Source: Phoronis australis (lineage: Eukaryota; Phoronida; Phoronidae). Taken from it: a stretch of 64,000 bases of DNA. Made by a program: the position numbers and the translations under genes. Positions 1 through 12,022 of this stretch are shown one piece after another (positions within the stretch are counted from its first letter, which is position 1; each line of letters opens with the position of its first letter). The notes beneath the pieces are model-generated. The model was not told where the DNA came from. It saw only the letters and a list, made by a program, of their open reading frames with translations, and ran no database searches. The stretch is taken from positions 990,084-1,054,083 of the forward strand of contig NMRA01000054.1 of the NCBI GenBank assembly GCA_002633005.1, in the 5' to 3' direction.

Positions 1-322
1 AGAATATGAATTCCAACCATACTCGACCACTCTTGCAAGTGACCAGAAAAATCATGGAATCTCGCCATGTGCCAATTAGTTACTTGCACAAAAAATTGTT
101 CCTAGTAAACAATCCTTGGGTTTGGTTCCAGTAAAGGTTCTGTGGTGAGGGTGTTTTTGTGCGTGGTAAGCCCTTTTGTGATGTATGGTAATGGTGCACG
201 CCCATGGTTAAGTCGTTTCCATACCGATTTAATGGAAAACTTTACATGCCCTTGACTACAAGTCATTTTATGAAACCACTCATTTTTCCTCGTTTTAAAT
301 TCGTTGCGACTTTCTATTCTAG

Positions 323-478
323 TTAACACCCAAACACAAGTCTAATATAAGCAAGGCTCGCTCGCCTGTAGGTGGCAGCAGTGGCAAGTCAACGTCAAGC
401 AATGCTAGTCCATCCCGACCACCAGGTAGCACCACCATCACACCAGCATCGACTACTCCAAGACAAAAGAAGAAGTAG
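323..478 (+). CDS. Terminal coding exon of an unidentified gene (partial)
   Basis: A splice acceptor (ttctag) at 317-322 is followed by 52 codons open to a TAG at 476-478. The peptide starts LTPKHKSNISKARSP and continues rich in Ser, Thr, Pro and Gly, ending in a basic tail TPRQKKK. Low complexity of this kind is typical of a disordered C-terminus, and the basic end could be a nuclear or binding signal, but that is inference. I did not recognise the family. The upstream exons lie left of the window; I saw no second exon in 1-316, so the preceding intron covers at least that stretch. The gene is convergent with the small acidic protein gene on the other strand. A longer minus-strand open frame covering the same bases is most likely a shadow. 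Confidence is moderate because the support is one clean acceptor, codon-like composition and a stop. Confidence 0.5.
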   Translation, partial: LTPKHKSNISKARSPVGGSSGKSTSSNASPSRPPGSTTITPASTTPRQKKK

Positions 479-2510
479 CGTGGGTGGTATTGTCTCAAGT
501 GGCTTGATACATCAACTGGTGAACGCATAAGAGATGTCTGTGACGGTTGAACAGGCTTAAATATGACGAGTTGCTTGTGATGCTTCCAAGAGTATGACGT
601 GAGATGAAAGCTGGTGATTTTGGTCTCATTAAAGAGCAGTTTCATCTCAAATCAAAAGAAATCTAGACCTGTGTTATTTGATGAAGTGTTGAAAATTGTA
701 GTGAACATTCAATTAGTTCCGTAATAATTTGAACTGTTGTTATGATTCAGAACTAGACATGGGACAATGAGCATTACTAAAACGTACGTTGAAGGTTTGC
801 AACGATTATCCAAATGAACTAGTTATAATAATTTAGGCAACGTTCAATTTGTAGCCAACACCCGAATAGTGATAGTTCATTTTGTAAAGTGTTCATCACA
901 TGATGCGTTTAGTTTGTTTTAGTTTTAAACATGGTTGGCTTTCCCTACGTCAGTTCATCAACACGTCAATAGCTGATGCCAAGATGTAAAAACCAGTTTT
1001 TGGTGCAAAGACTGGCAAATGAAAAAATCAGTCCAATATTATTTCTGGCTTACAGGTCAACAGAAGATATTTTTAAGCAAGTTCAAGTATGCCTTTGTCA
1101 ACATAAATATTTTACAAAACTCAGTGTTTTCAAGATTAATTTTTTTAAACTTGCCAGTGTTCGTTTCACACTTTCATTTGCTGTGTTTAAGCTAGAGTGC
1201 TCGACACATATTTTGCTCTTGATATGGTTTGGATTAAAAAGATTGACGTACAAAACTAGTCAAGACAATACGAAGTGACCTCTGAACTATTGACGGTGTT
1301 ATTACTCAGTCAGGAATTCGTGTACATACGAGAGTTCACCGTAAATTAGCATGCATAGCCAATGTGCGTTTTCTCAAACGTGTATGACTAATGTGTACAA
1401 CATTGTGTAAAACATGTTGCAAGCTTCAACACTTGCTGTAGCTTTAGAGCTGTGAGTTTAGGAACAGACATCAAGCTTTGTGTCTTTGCAGCTGCCGTTT
1501 AGCACAAGTTCTCATCATTGAAGAGGACTTGGTACTGCGTAAATATGTGACCATTTTGAACTATGCAATTTAAAGCATCGCCAGGTTATGGAACCCTTTT
1601 GCATTTTACAACAGCATTTTTGTAAAACACAACTGCTCAATAACCAAGCTGCAGGAAGTCTTTTGAAGTGTCATGAACTTCGTTGCCACATCGTGTGCAC
1701 TTTAGACTAGTTTCTCACTTTTGCTTAATACGTCTTTCGAGTACATGCTGTTTGTAAATTTAATTATTTCCGTCCATCACTTGTCACTGTAAATACATTC
1801 ATTTCAATTAAGTCCGTTTTGAATACAAACAATTGTTTATTGTTCCGTTGCCTGTTAATGTTAATCTAACACACATGCCACTTTACTCAAACAAGTCGCA
1901 GAAGTTTTTAAGCTGGGGCTTTTTTATAAGCTTTCTTGCACGTAGCAGTATTTGGTCAGTGGGTCCATCGAGTGTCGTTTATTCTCACAGCCAGACCTAC
2001 AATTAGGGCTAGCAAAAATGTTTGTGTAGAATTAATGTACTCAGTAACAGGAGTATGGTGCCAAGTTGTGAACATGTTTCAACGTTTTAAAATGGAAGAA
2101 GCTTCACTGAGTGTATTTGTTAGTATTGCTGGCCCTCAATTGACCAATCTGCAAAGTTACATTCCTTCAAGTTAGGGACATGTGGTACATGTTGGCGATA
2201 CTGTTCATGACATTTAATGGCAAATCCTTGCAGTCATTTTTAATATCAAACATGATTAATGCCGCAGGACAGGATTCAAAGGCACTAAAAGTATATTAAT
2301 TTTGTCGTTGGTGACCTTAGAAAACACTTTGCCAAAAACATCAAAATATATGTCTGTGCCTTATCGCCAATAGCATACTGGAACTTTGTCTCAGTCTTCG
2401 TAAGATTGTCAGTGTTATCGTTAAATTTAGAATGTAATTAATGATTCTTTGCTTTCACCCAGACGCTGCTGTGGGCAAAACATGCTCAAATAAAACATGT
2501 TTTTATGGAA
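479..2510 (+). other. Possible long 3' UTR of the left-edge gene
   Basis: This stretch follows the TAG of the exon ending at 478. It is AT-rich and has no convincing conserved open frame. A canonical AATAAA lies at 2489-2494, about 20 bases before 2510, so a 3' UTR of about 2 kb is plausible. No transcript evidence is available, and earlier AT-rich sites could also be used. I see no other gene here; short frames at 976-1278 and 1936-2175 look random. Confidence 0.3.
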
Positions 2511-2601
2511 ACCCCTGAGTTCTCTCATTTATCATGCTTTCACTTTGTTATATAAAGGATACATGAAGGTGCACCGAGCTTGGAGTATTTATTAGGCACC
2601 A

Positions 2602-2993
2602 GCGCCTGGTTGCATGAAACAGTCCCAAATAGGGACTCAACTAAGTTCCCTAAATCTTGAGTGTCTTGGTTTTGTTCTTAACTCACTGATGTATCTTTTT
2701 CTATCATTTTATCTTTGTTATGAGCTCCTCTTTGACTAAGACATTTTCTAATAATATAACTAAAAACTGAGCCCTCAATTAAGTCATAATAATTAGGGAC
2801 TTAGTTTACAGTTTATTTTTTAATAATATGAAGAATTCAACTTATGGTTTGCTTTCGATTTGTATCAAAGACAAAAATTGTCTCGAATAACATGATAAAG
2901 GACAATCAGTATTTTCACAAGCCCACAAATACGCAGTAGATTTAGGGAACTTAGTCGAGTCCCTATTTGGGACCTGTTCATGACACCGGGCAC
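2602..2993. mobile_element. Miniature inverted-repeat element, about 390 bp
   Basis: The left end (GCGCCTGGTTGCATGAAAC) and the reverse complement of the right end (GTGCCCGGTGTCATGAAC) match. Inward, the shared block around AGTCCCAAATAGGGACT and AAGTTCCCTAAATC also pairs, giving terminal inverted repeats of about 50 bp. The interior is AT-rich and non-coding. This is the structure of a non-autonomous DNA transposon. No target duplication is obvious. It lies between the 3' ends of the left-edge gene and the SMAP gene. Confidence 0.6.
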
Positions 2994-3425
2994 AAGGACA
3001 TAAATGTGTAATACCTGCATTTGCAACTCGGTAATTCATTCATTCGTACTTGGCTAAATTTGACCAAGCTCGATCAAGTCTAACGGTAACTCTAACAATA
3101 ACTACATGCACACAACTTCAAATTATCTTTGCTTGAAATTTATCAGTAGCAGCACTTGCTTTGTACAGATAACAAGTAGTAGTTACAAAACTGCAGCATG
3201 AATGGCGAAATTTAATGTGTAACATTGTCTTGTTGAGTGATGAAGATGGAACATGTGGTTTGCAGATAACTGCCAAGGACTACAACACAGCACTGCTTTA
3301 CAAGCATATCTATATCCACACTAATGTGTCATGCAAATCATAACATAATATAAAAAACAGCAATATATGCATCTCCTTTTCAGGAAACTTAAAGACAGAT
3401 GACCACATATTAAAAACAACCCAGT

Positions 3426-6400
3426 TCAACTGCTTGCTTTCACAAAGCCCATTTTGGCAAATTTATTGGAATTTTCACTTTTCTGGTCATCCTTTTGTGG
3501 CTGGGCCATTTCATTGGTGACATTGGCATTGTCTCCTTCACTTCGGGCCGCAGCAGAAGCTACGATGTTGAGTTCTTCGTCCTTCGTTATAACTGCATCT
3601 GTGGCAGGTTCTTCTACCTGACTTTTAGGCTCCTCATGGAAACCTAAGAACATAAGAAATCAATTACCTGGAGAGGACAATTCTAGACTGTTTCCATATC
3701 TAAGCAAAATCTTATCCTGCAAGGTTGAAGAAAACAATGGCTAATAAAATACACAACATAAGAATCACAATCAAAAGACAATCTTAACTGATATTTGTTT
3801 TCCCAAAAAACACTAAACGAAAATATTTACGGCGGCACTTCACTAACCAAAATGTTTAAATAAGATTTTCACATCTCCTTTCTGATCAGTATTTTTTGTG
3901 CTTCAAATATAAGTTTTCCTTAGTCCATCTTTCGAGTATTTTTAGTCTTCCATCACCCTGCCCCAAGTAATCTGAGATGTGAACGTATGTCCGAAAAATT
4001 TTCTGTTTTTTCACTTTTCATTGTTGGAGGGCGCTGCTGCAAAAATGTTTTGTTTTTATAATTGATGATTTACGGTTGGTAACAGGAGGGGAAACAAATT
4101 TCATATACACCATAGCTGCTTCAGGATAAAAATGGACATGAAATTGTCTTTGCCATCACGGTTATGTTAAACACGGGCTCAGTTGTACACATTCCCAGAG
4201 TGGGATGTAAAATGTGACATCACATTTTCACAAAATTGAATTCATTTAAAAAGGTATTCATTTGCGCCCTTTCTGCAAAAAAAATAATTATCCAGTTGTC
4301 CAGTTAAAATATTACTTGGTGGTAAAAAATGGAAGAAGGTTGTTGTCCCCTTACTGCCAAAATGACAAACTATGCAACATCTATAACATTGTTTTAACAT
4401 AAAATTTAAGAATTTCCCAAGTTTCTCGAAAAAAGAATCTTTAATAAAAGATTTGTAATCTTACCAAACTTTATTGATTAACCTGAAAACTTAGTTTTTG
4501 ACATTGTTTGGACCTAACATGCTGTTTCAAAAGTTTATGCCTGTACGGTAAAATCTCACCAATTTAGGATACAATATGGCGGACACTTGAAATTTTATTC
4601 TCATTTCTTTCATAAGTTAAAGATATTTAGCATCCAATTAATGCTTTACCATGTTCACGTTCTGCCCAATAGCTACCACTGGAGAACATTTTGAAAACTT
4701 GTGGGCATTCAGAAAATGTTTGAAAACCTTGAAAAATGAAAAAAGGGTAATTTTGGTGATTATGTCAAAAATAGGTGAGATTTTATCGTAATCTGATCTA
4801 GTATTACCCAAGCCTCTGTGTCGTTTGATCCCCATAAGTTTGTGCTCCAGACTGTGAGTATATTGCTGCTCGAGGTCTTCGCTGAGTTTTTTACTGGAAC
4901 TGTCAGCTGAAATGGAGTTACAATTTTGATAGTTTAAAGAATTGTAGGGTCCACCAAAACAAAGTCTACCACAGCCAGTTCTGGAGAATGAATAAAACTT
5001 ATATCCGTCAACTTGTGTAAGGTGGACCTTCACAGAACTCAGACAGCATTATGTGGTACGGTTATTCTGGTTCATGCGCTCGACTGTTCAGGTAAGACAA
5101 TTTGTGCACTATTCCGAAGAAATCTTAGATCCGAGTTTTGCTGAAATTATTTCCTGTGACAATGTTGCAAGACAACACAAAAGATATGTGAATCTGCCAC
5201 TACTGATCTTTGCACTGTTAACTGAAGGACTTGTCAAGCCTCATCACAAGTTGTCATCACCATCAACATAGCATTCAGTGATGCACTCATTGAGGCAACA
5301 TAACCTTCACTTTCACTGCAATAATCACATGAGTATTGGATTCAAGTAAGGCCAAAACAGGACATTTAGTTCAGGAAACAAAAATTCATCTGATATCAGC
5401 TTCAGTGGTGCTGCAATGTCTTTTAACAAAAAATTCACCTAATATCAGCTATTAAATTTGCCATGCCAAAAGCCTTTTTACTTTTTTGACAAAATTCACA
5501 AATTAGCAGCTAAAATGATGCGTCGAAGCCTTCCGTAAAAAAATCTCAATTCTCATTTCAAAACTGATACGGGCATCAACCAGAAACAAACATGTTTTTG
5601 ACCTACCAACATAATAGAAAATGAATTTTAATACTTCAATTTATGAGTTAATTTGAGGATAACTTTGCCAAGATTATAAAAATGGGTGAATGAATCAATA
5701 AATAAACAAGTGCAATTACTATGAACAAGTAATTTAACACTATACAGTAAATGCTGAAATGCATGAAATTTATCACTTAATAGTCATTTTGAAAATGTGT
5801 GTTAAACAGAAGACTGATACCATGGTCTTTGTCTCTGACTACGCAGATTTCGTTAACAATGGTAACTACCTTAGGCATCCCCTTTTCAACATTTAGAAGA
5901 TATACATAAAAGCACGGCTCAAGACCAAATGCTGACTAGGTCTCAATAAGCAGGTGGAATTGTCCCAAGTTCTTATTCATACAAGTATTACCAGCCTTCA
6001 TGATGTGAAGAGTTTCTCTGATTCATCTGCCAGTGGTAAATCAATTTGAATTTGTGTCCAAGATGGAGCAGGTTCTCCGTCAATAACATTATTATTTTGT
6101 ATGGCACGGTCCATCCTATGGACAAGATGGATACTAACGTCCTTGTATTGTTTATAACATGCTTTACTCTGGCTGTCAAACTGTGTACATTGGAGAGGAT
6201 AATCAAAATCTGGGTACGTGCCTGTCTGAATACATGAAAGAATTGGAGTTAAAGAGCTCCAGTCATTTCACTCATAGTCACAGAGTTTCTGAGCGCAGCA
6301 ATCACAAATCATCTGCTGTCATTACTGACCATGCAAAATAACCATACTATTGACTGGGAAAATGTTTGTATCTTGGACAGAGATTCAAATCAACAAAACT

Positions 6401-8341
6401 AGTAATTCTTGCATGAATAGTGACCAGGGACAATTCCACCTGGATACGTCTTACAATTATGACCTAATCAACCAATTAGAGTCGTCGATCTCGCCGTGAA
6501 CTTAAATGTACCAAATCAACGCAATATCAGTTAGAGAATGGATGCTGATGAGAGTATCAGAAAATAATCATAGGTACAAAAAAATTTGTCCACGCGAAAA
6601 AGACCCTATCCTCTCTATACAACTTCCACTTGCAATTATAAATGTTGCGTACAGATTAAAACATTAAACAGAAAGGAAAAGCATGCGAATACTTACGAGC
6701 TGACCCTGTCGACGTATTGCTTTCCCCAATGATTATCTTTCCACTGTGACTTTTCTGAAAGGATTATTTAAACTAAACTAGTTTCAAAACAGTACAAGTA
6801 CAATTGGATACAACCACTCTACAAGACGGGGGCAGTATATACTGTATTCATGTTGAAAGAACGCACACATTTTTTGAGTTAAGAAATTCAAAATCAGCAA
6901 GTGGCGTTGAGCCAAGCATCTAAGACGAAATTTTGAAAATTCAGGTGAGACATCAACCGAAATCAAGTTTCCGTGTATTCATTGAAGTAGTCACCCAGTA
7001 TTTTTTTAAAGAACTTTAAATAAATAAATAAAAAAATAAATAAATGTATAAGTTGCTTAAGGTTATTCTTCATTTATTTTCCACAAAAAAAGTAATTGCT
7101 TTTCCATAATAATAGAGACTAGTAAAAGAACTGCACTGTCTAAAATTTTTCACACTCATACATGAGAGATGGATAAATACATTTCATATCAAAGCTGTTT
7201 GCCTCAAGTCATGATCACAGATAAAATTTATTAAAAACTCAGTTTACCTAATCAAAAAAAAAAATTCAATTCAAGTCAGAAATTATCAAAAAAAGGCAAT
7301 GCCATATCAACTACCGCACTGAGTTAAATCATCGCGGAATATATCAAAATTTCCATTACATACGAATAACTAAACAGTGACAAATATAAAGAGCAATAAA
7401 GCTTTCCCTGATCGAAGCACTTGCAAAGATTTTTTACCTTGCCTGCTCCCATAAGTTTTAAAAACTTCTGTTTACGGTCATCTCCACCCATGTCAGCATT
7501 TTCCCAGGCATTAGCCGAATGAACCTGAGGACAGTAACCAGAATACTCAACTATTTAAAGACAAAAGTCAGAAACAGATATGCAACAATAGCAAAAACAA
7601 CGTTACAGCAAATTAAGGTGTAGTGAATTCTAGTCTGATGATTAGTGTAATAATTGTTTTCGCTTGAAAGCTCCAACTTCTAGGCGATTGGCAATTAAAG
7701 CCGGTGCTAGTACCTGGCTACTCAGATTCGATTATCACTCGTGGGCAGATTCAACTAGGCAACTCCAACAGGCAAATACCACCCTATCAGGTGCAACTTG
7801 CATAGGGTCTATTTATTATGATAGAAAGCAAGCAACAGAGGTAGGCAGTACTCTATCTTAGATCACAGTTCTAGTATTCCATGATTTAGATGTGAACACT
7901 TGACCTACTAGTACACTGGCTGCAAAAAGCAAATGAGTGGTTGTACGTGACAAAGGAGCTAAGTATTCTGCAGCGTGGGCCAATTGTTGATTTCAACAAC
8001 GCCATGAAAAAATAACGATTATGTTATTGTTAACCGTTGTGAACGAGTTTCACTTAATTCCCTCTCCTCTTATCAAGCAATCTCCAATTGAATATGCGAA
8101 CCACTAGGCAAAATTTCTATTAGTGACATTCTTTAAAAACAACGTTAAACATGGTGGAAACCTGTGAGACGTCAACATCACCGGCGGAGCGCTTGCGACT
8201 TTTCGGGTCGTCTGTTCCTGTCGGCGTGGACGATACAACAGACTCAGATTCGGTTGCTTTATCTGTATCTTTACGATCACTTTGTGCTTTACAAGCACCC
8301 CCAGATAGTTCTTTGCTACTCTGAGTAGAAGAGTCGCACAT
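3426..8341 (-). CDS. SMAP: Small acidic protein (SMAP, C11orf58 family), 5 exons
   Basis: Coding exons on the minus strand: 8341-8162, 7524-7438, 6754-6697, 4906-4808, 3643-3426 (stop TGA at 3428-3426). Phases join cleanly to 214 codons, 213 residues; human SMAP has 183. Conserved blocks, compared with the human protein from memory, are WENADMGGDDRKQKFLKLMG and GAGK (exon 2), HSGKIIIGES (exon 3), LEQQYTHSLEHKLMG and KRHRGLG (exon 4), and a C-terminal KFAKMGFVKASS that matches the MMFVKSS end of the human protein. The N-terminal 60 residues are Ser/Asp/Lys-rich and look disordered. The acidic stretch before the C-terminus (exon 5) is Glu/Asp-rich but lacks the long Asp run of mammals. The molecular function of the family is poorly known. 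The first donor is CAG/gtttcc, weaker than the others. Intron 3 holds a Penelope-like fragment and intron 4 a miniature element. Confidence 0.93.
4544..4790. mobile_element. Miniature TA-flanked inverted-repeat element (family TACGGTAAAATCTCACC), copy 1
   Basis: The element begins TACGGTAAAATCTCACCAAT and ends GTGAGATTTTATCGTA, which are imperfect inverted repeats of about 16 bp. Internal sequence matches a second full copy at 54803-55046 and a truncated copy at 53742-53819. TA at each border fits a TA target duplication as in Tc1/mariner-type elements, though TA is too short to prove it. It sits in SMAP intron 4, ending 16 bases from the donor dinucleotide of exon 4. Confidence 0.65.
5945..6466 (+). 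mobile_element. Penelope-like retroelement fragment with GIY-YIG endonuclease remnant, decayed
   Basis: In the frame running through 6159-6341 the translation contains YSGCQTVYIGEDNQNLGT, then SEYMKEL and SSSHFTHSHRVSERSNHKSS followed by AVITDHA. This is the usual order of the GIY-YIG endonuclease of Penelope-like elements: CxxVYIGET, then RLxEH, then a Ser-rich stretch and ITDH. Upstream codons (HPMDKMDTN) match the region just before the domain, but in a shifted frame, so the copy is broken. Downstream, traces of the WxxxxILDRD region and a final DQGQFHLDT block follow. The left border (5948-5985) is an inverted copy of the right border (about 6411-6450), sharing GGGACAATTCCACCTG. It lies in SMAP intron 3 in the opposite orientation to the gene. 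No reverse transcriptase part is visible. Confidence 0.75.
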
Positions 8342-10339
8342 TTTTCGAAGTATAGTAGGAAACCGTGGGGTAAAATTGGACGGAAAACCGCCAAAATGTC
8401 GAAAACCAGACTGTCAACAAGCACACTATTTCCGCTCAAGTGGCAGATTTTTAATAATTTCGACTAGAATGATCAATTCGATTGCTGGGGACCATTGAGT
8501 CAAGATACACCTTTATTTGCCAGATATAAAAAATGATGCTATTTCCAAGCATTTTGGAGCTTTCAACAAGCGAAAGACCTCAGGCAAGAAAAGATCGTAA
8601 GTGATCGTGAACTGCAAATGTCCAGTAGAGGTCTCTCACCTCAGTAACCAGTCAGAGACTGGAGGCCGACGGAGTGATGAGTACCCGTGATCAGGCCGCG
8701 GTTGTCCATAAAGGATGAGGTCAACCGATGTTGTTAACCACCTGGAAAAAATCATGCTTCTGCATGATGGTAAGCTGTATGCTGGCTGTGATCACAAATG
8801 ACAATCAAAGGCAATGTGAATAAATATATAATAGGCCTACTTATGTTCAAACAATTAGATGTACGTTACGTCACGTTCAGAGCGCTAAAGGACACCCAGG
8901 CGTTGGTCCTATGGGATTGCCTACAGTATATCAAGCTCATTTTTAAATATGGTCTGAACTCATGATATTGTCAATGAAAAGTGTACATATCTTTAAAAAG
9001 ATCATCTTTTTTACAGTTTCTTATGAAATACCTTTGCCTCCGACTGCGGGGCGGGCGGGTGCTCTAGGCTAATGGTGGATTAATAAAGGAAATACCTTCT
9101 TTTCTCGTAATACTAATTTTCTTATAAAACGCCGTCATGCTTTCACATACATTGCGCCATTTTTAAAGTCCTCGTCAAAATGGGGTAAAGGGAATACTTG
9201 GGAACTTTTAGATGCGTGGGTTCAGTTTGCGAGTCATCGTTTCGTATTTAAACTTTGCTGTAATACGATTTGAAGCTCCCTCTGTCCTAAAATTACGAAC
9301 TGCATTCCGTTCATTTCTGAGTACGGTCTACCTGCGAAACACTGAAATAAAAAAGATGTCGAATTCTCTTGACCCAAAACTAGTTCTGGAAGGTTTAATA
9401 AACTTGACTTGTGGCAACAAAGAAGCAACTTTCGAAATACCAATGAAATGTTTAATAGAAACTTTTAAGGATATTAAAATAACCTTGATTCTACGACACA
9501 ATATTCAGTAGCCTAACGGGGTAAATATTAAAACAGATTTGTCAGATGATCATACTATCTGAGCAAGTTGCAGAAAGGCAATGTTTCGAATAGATGAAGG
9601 ATGGCCTTGCTCACAGTTTTTCAAAAGTCAAAAAGAATTATAAAAGGTGAATTAGATAAGTTTCGGTGCAGTGGTAAAAACAATAGATGCGCGTTAGGCT
9701 GCTTTAAGCAGAGACCGTTAGCGTCTTTGCTTTAAGTTTATCTCTCGTTTGTCAGAGTGGCGACTTGTTCTGGAAATTTAAGAATTTCGACTAAATTATT
9801 ATATTTTTTTGTGCTCAAGCTCTTTGTCTAATTTCTCTTTTAAAGTATTTAATTGGAAACCTTTTTCATTCAGTCAACAGCCTTTATTAGTAATGATAAA
9901 CTCTTCTTGACTCTCTTTTGAGATAGTCGATTATTATTCGAAGAAATTTTAAATAAGTAAATAAATTTTCGTCTGCTCTCACGCGTCACGGAGTCGTCTT
10001 AGTCTTATAATCAATAACTCTCGGTAATCTGGAACCTATTAACACAAGAAATAGGTGTTGTTCGGAGCCATTTATCTGAGTTTGGCACCTAACTTCATCC
10101 AAAAATTTTCACACGTGCCATCGGGATCTTGTGAATTTCAACTTCAAATGAGTATTATTCTCGTTCACGTTAACATCCGTGCATTGGCTACGTGCCCTCA
10201 CTTTTGGTCTTGGTTCACTGACTCTTGGTTATGATCCCATCAGTAACAGCCACATACACGCTCACTTCAGCTCCTCAAACACACGCAATTCGTTGCCTTG
10301 GCTTAAGTGATATGTAATGCCCTTGAAAATAGTGTCCAC

Positions 10340-10800
10340 TACTGAGTTTTGCAAACTTAGGAACAGCATCATTTCTTAGAAATGACTACTCGGATTTTAC
10401 GAAACTTTCATATACCTTGCTCTATCACGCAATGTTCTGTAAAACGCGCTTAGCAATAATTGCTTTCAAACTACCAGTTTTGCATGATGCGCTCTTACTA
10501 AGAAGACTTATTGTGTTTGTGTGAAAGAAACAATACTAATAGTTGCATGAAACAAAGACGAAGTGATCATTTGGAAAACTGTAACATTATTTTTGAGATT
10601 GCATCTTGAACATGTCTATCAAGAGAAATTTGGTCGTGTTATTGATGCCGCTGTTTTGCTAGGGATGCACCTTTTTGCAAAATTTTACTGATGGTCACGT
10701 GACCCAATTATTACAAGATTCAGTGGCATAAATTCAAACATCAAGTTTTACGGGTATTCTACTCTCAGAAAACATATACTCTTGTACTGAGTTAAAATAC
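10340..10800 (+). repeat. Dispersed repeat family C, copy 1
   Basis: This segment shares ordered blocks with about 42090-42500 and 60660-60960. Shared features include a GAAACTTTC block, a GTTCT block, a GAGATT..CATCTTG block, AAATTTGG, a GGTCAC.TGACC block, and an end near ATACTxTTxxACTxAGTTAAAAT. Copies are heavily diverged. No ends or coding capacity were found. Confidence 0.45.
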
Positions 10801-10901
10801 ATAATGTAGAAATTTTGCTAAATGTTCAAATTAGTCAATAGGATCGTACACAAGTTCCGTGACTAACAATCACCACTATTGAACAGTTGTCTGTTTGTAT
10901 T

Positions 10902-11051
10902 CATAGTGGGGTGTAGGCGCACGTAGGCGCAGCCAACCCCCTTTTGGCATTTGAGCGTAGCGCCTACGCACCGTAAGTTACGTTCAGTGCTGAAGGTGAT
11001 GCGGCCGGGCTTTGGGCGCCTACTTACTCGAATTTTACAACTACAGCACTG
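10902..11051. mobile_element. hAT-like miniature element (CAGTGCTGTAGTGG family), copy 1
   Basis: About 150 bp, strongly similar to the intact copy at 57519-57673, including GGGGTGTAGGCGCACGTAGG near one end and CTACAGCACTG at the other. The left terminus has lost about six bases (CA..TAGTGG). It is flanked by TTTGTATT (10894-10901) and TTTGCATT (11052-11059), an 8-bp target duplication with one mismatch. The 8-bp duplication and CAGTG terminus fit the hAT superfamily. Confidence 0.7.
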
Positions 11052-11578
11052 TTTGCATTCTGCTCGGTTCTTACATGAATAGTGGCTCACAGCATAGAAG
11101 GCGAGAGTTCTATGCTTATACAATTACGAAATGCAACTCCCTGCTCATTAACCCAAGACTGGCAGTTCGTGTAAACGCACGTTCTGTCTTTTCCCAGGCG
11201 ACTGCAACTAATCCCAGTTTTAGACGCAGCTTTATTCAGGCACATAGACCAAAAAACGGGCACATACTGTAAGAATCCAATGACAAGAGTTCCGCTCGGT
11301 TATAAGATTTTGTTCGGACTGTCGTAAAGGTTCGGTTACAACTCTTTAGTGAGTTCTGGTCGTGCACGTTGAATATCTAAGACGTAAGGTGCCAGGTAGT
11401 TTACGATTTGACCACACAAGTAGGCATAAAAGATAATTTTGTTTTTGAAAAATTGTTCACGTTCGTGCAGAAGAAAAGGCATGGATTATTCAAGGTTGGA
11501 GAGCGTTTCAAGTAGTTGTATTTTTGTTACCGTTTTCACAGAATAGGTTACGTGTGAACGAAAGCCCCGGGGAATCAC

Positions 11579-11856
11579 TCATATTGACAAGGTGCCCGCA
11601 GGCGTGTACCAAAAATTGCTGGTAGCCCGTACTTTTTCAGCAAGTTTTGCGGGACCCGAGTGGAGTCCAATAGGTCCTAAATCTCCATTTCGTGCTCGCA
11701 AGAGGGGATGGAGCAGGAAAAAACTACCCCTCAAAAGGGGATGAGGCAGAAAAATCTACCCCGCAGGAGGCTGTGTGAATTAGCAGACCTGGCACCCGCA
11801 GTAAAAGGTCTCTCAGCAATTTTTGGTACACGCCTGCGGGCACCTTGTCAATATGA
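11579..11856. mobile_element. Foldback element with 43-bp perfect inverted arms
   Basis: The left arm 11579-11621 and right arm 11814-11856 are exact reverse complements over 43 bases, and include GGTGCCCGCAGGCGTGTACC. Weaker pairing may continue outward. Between the arms is a G-rich tandem duplication (about 11700-11762: GGGGATG, then AG.CAG, then AAAAA.CTACCCC). The structure suggests a foldback or non-autonomous DNA transposon. It lies about 170 bases upstream of the SPO16 start codon, so it may sit in the promoter or 5' UTR. Confidence 0.65.
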
Positions 11857-12022
11857 GAGACCCGCTCGGGACCGGCGAAAGCATTATTGAAATTCATTCG
11901 TGTGCTGTAAAATCACTGCCTATGATTTTAGTTGTTAATTCATTTATTCTATTTGTTCATTTTGTTTCTTCTATCAAACTGTTCCACTTACAATCATAGT
12001 GGAAAGCAGGGCACTTGCTAAA

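Larger units (their letters stand above)
8342..12022. other. Divergent intergenic region between SMAP and SPO16
   Basis: The 3.7 kb between the start codons of SMAP (minus) and SPO16 (plus) must contain both promoters. I see no reliable gene in it. It contains a dispersed repeat (about 10340-10800), a hAT-like miniature element (10902-11051) and a foldback element (11579-11856). A GC-richer patch near 9040-9060 is short. A 99-codon frame at 9212-9511 has no recognisable family and no splice support. Confidence 0.5.

Noticed and set aside
319-645. 108-codon minus-strand frame at the left edge
   Set aside because: It is antisense to the terminal exon 323-478, and its proline/leucine-rich part is a shadow of that exon.
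9212-9511. 99-codon plus-strand frame between SMAP and SPO16
   Set aside because: No recognised family, no splice evidence, and composition like the surrounding AT-rich sequence.
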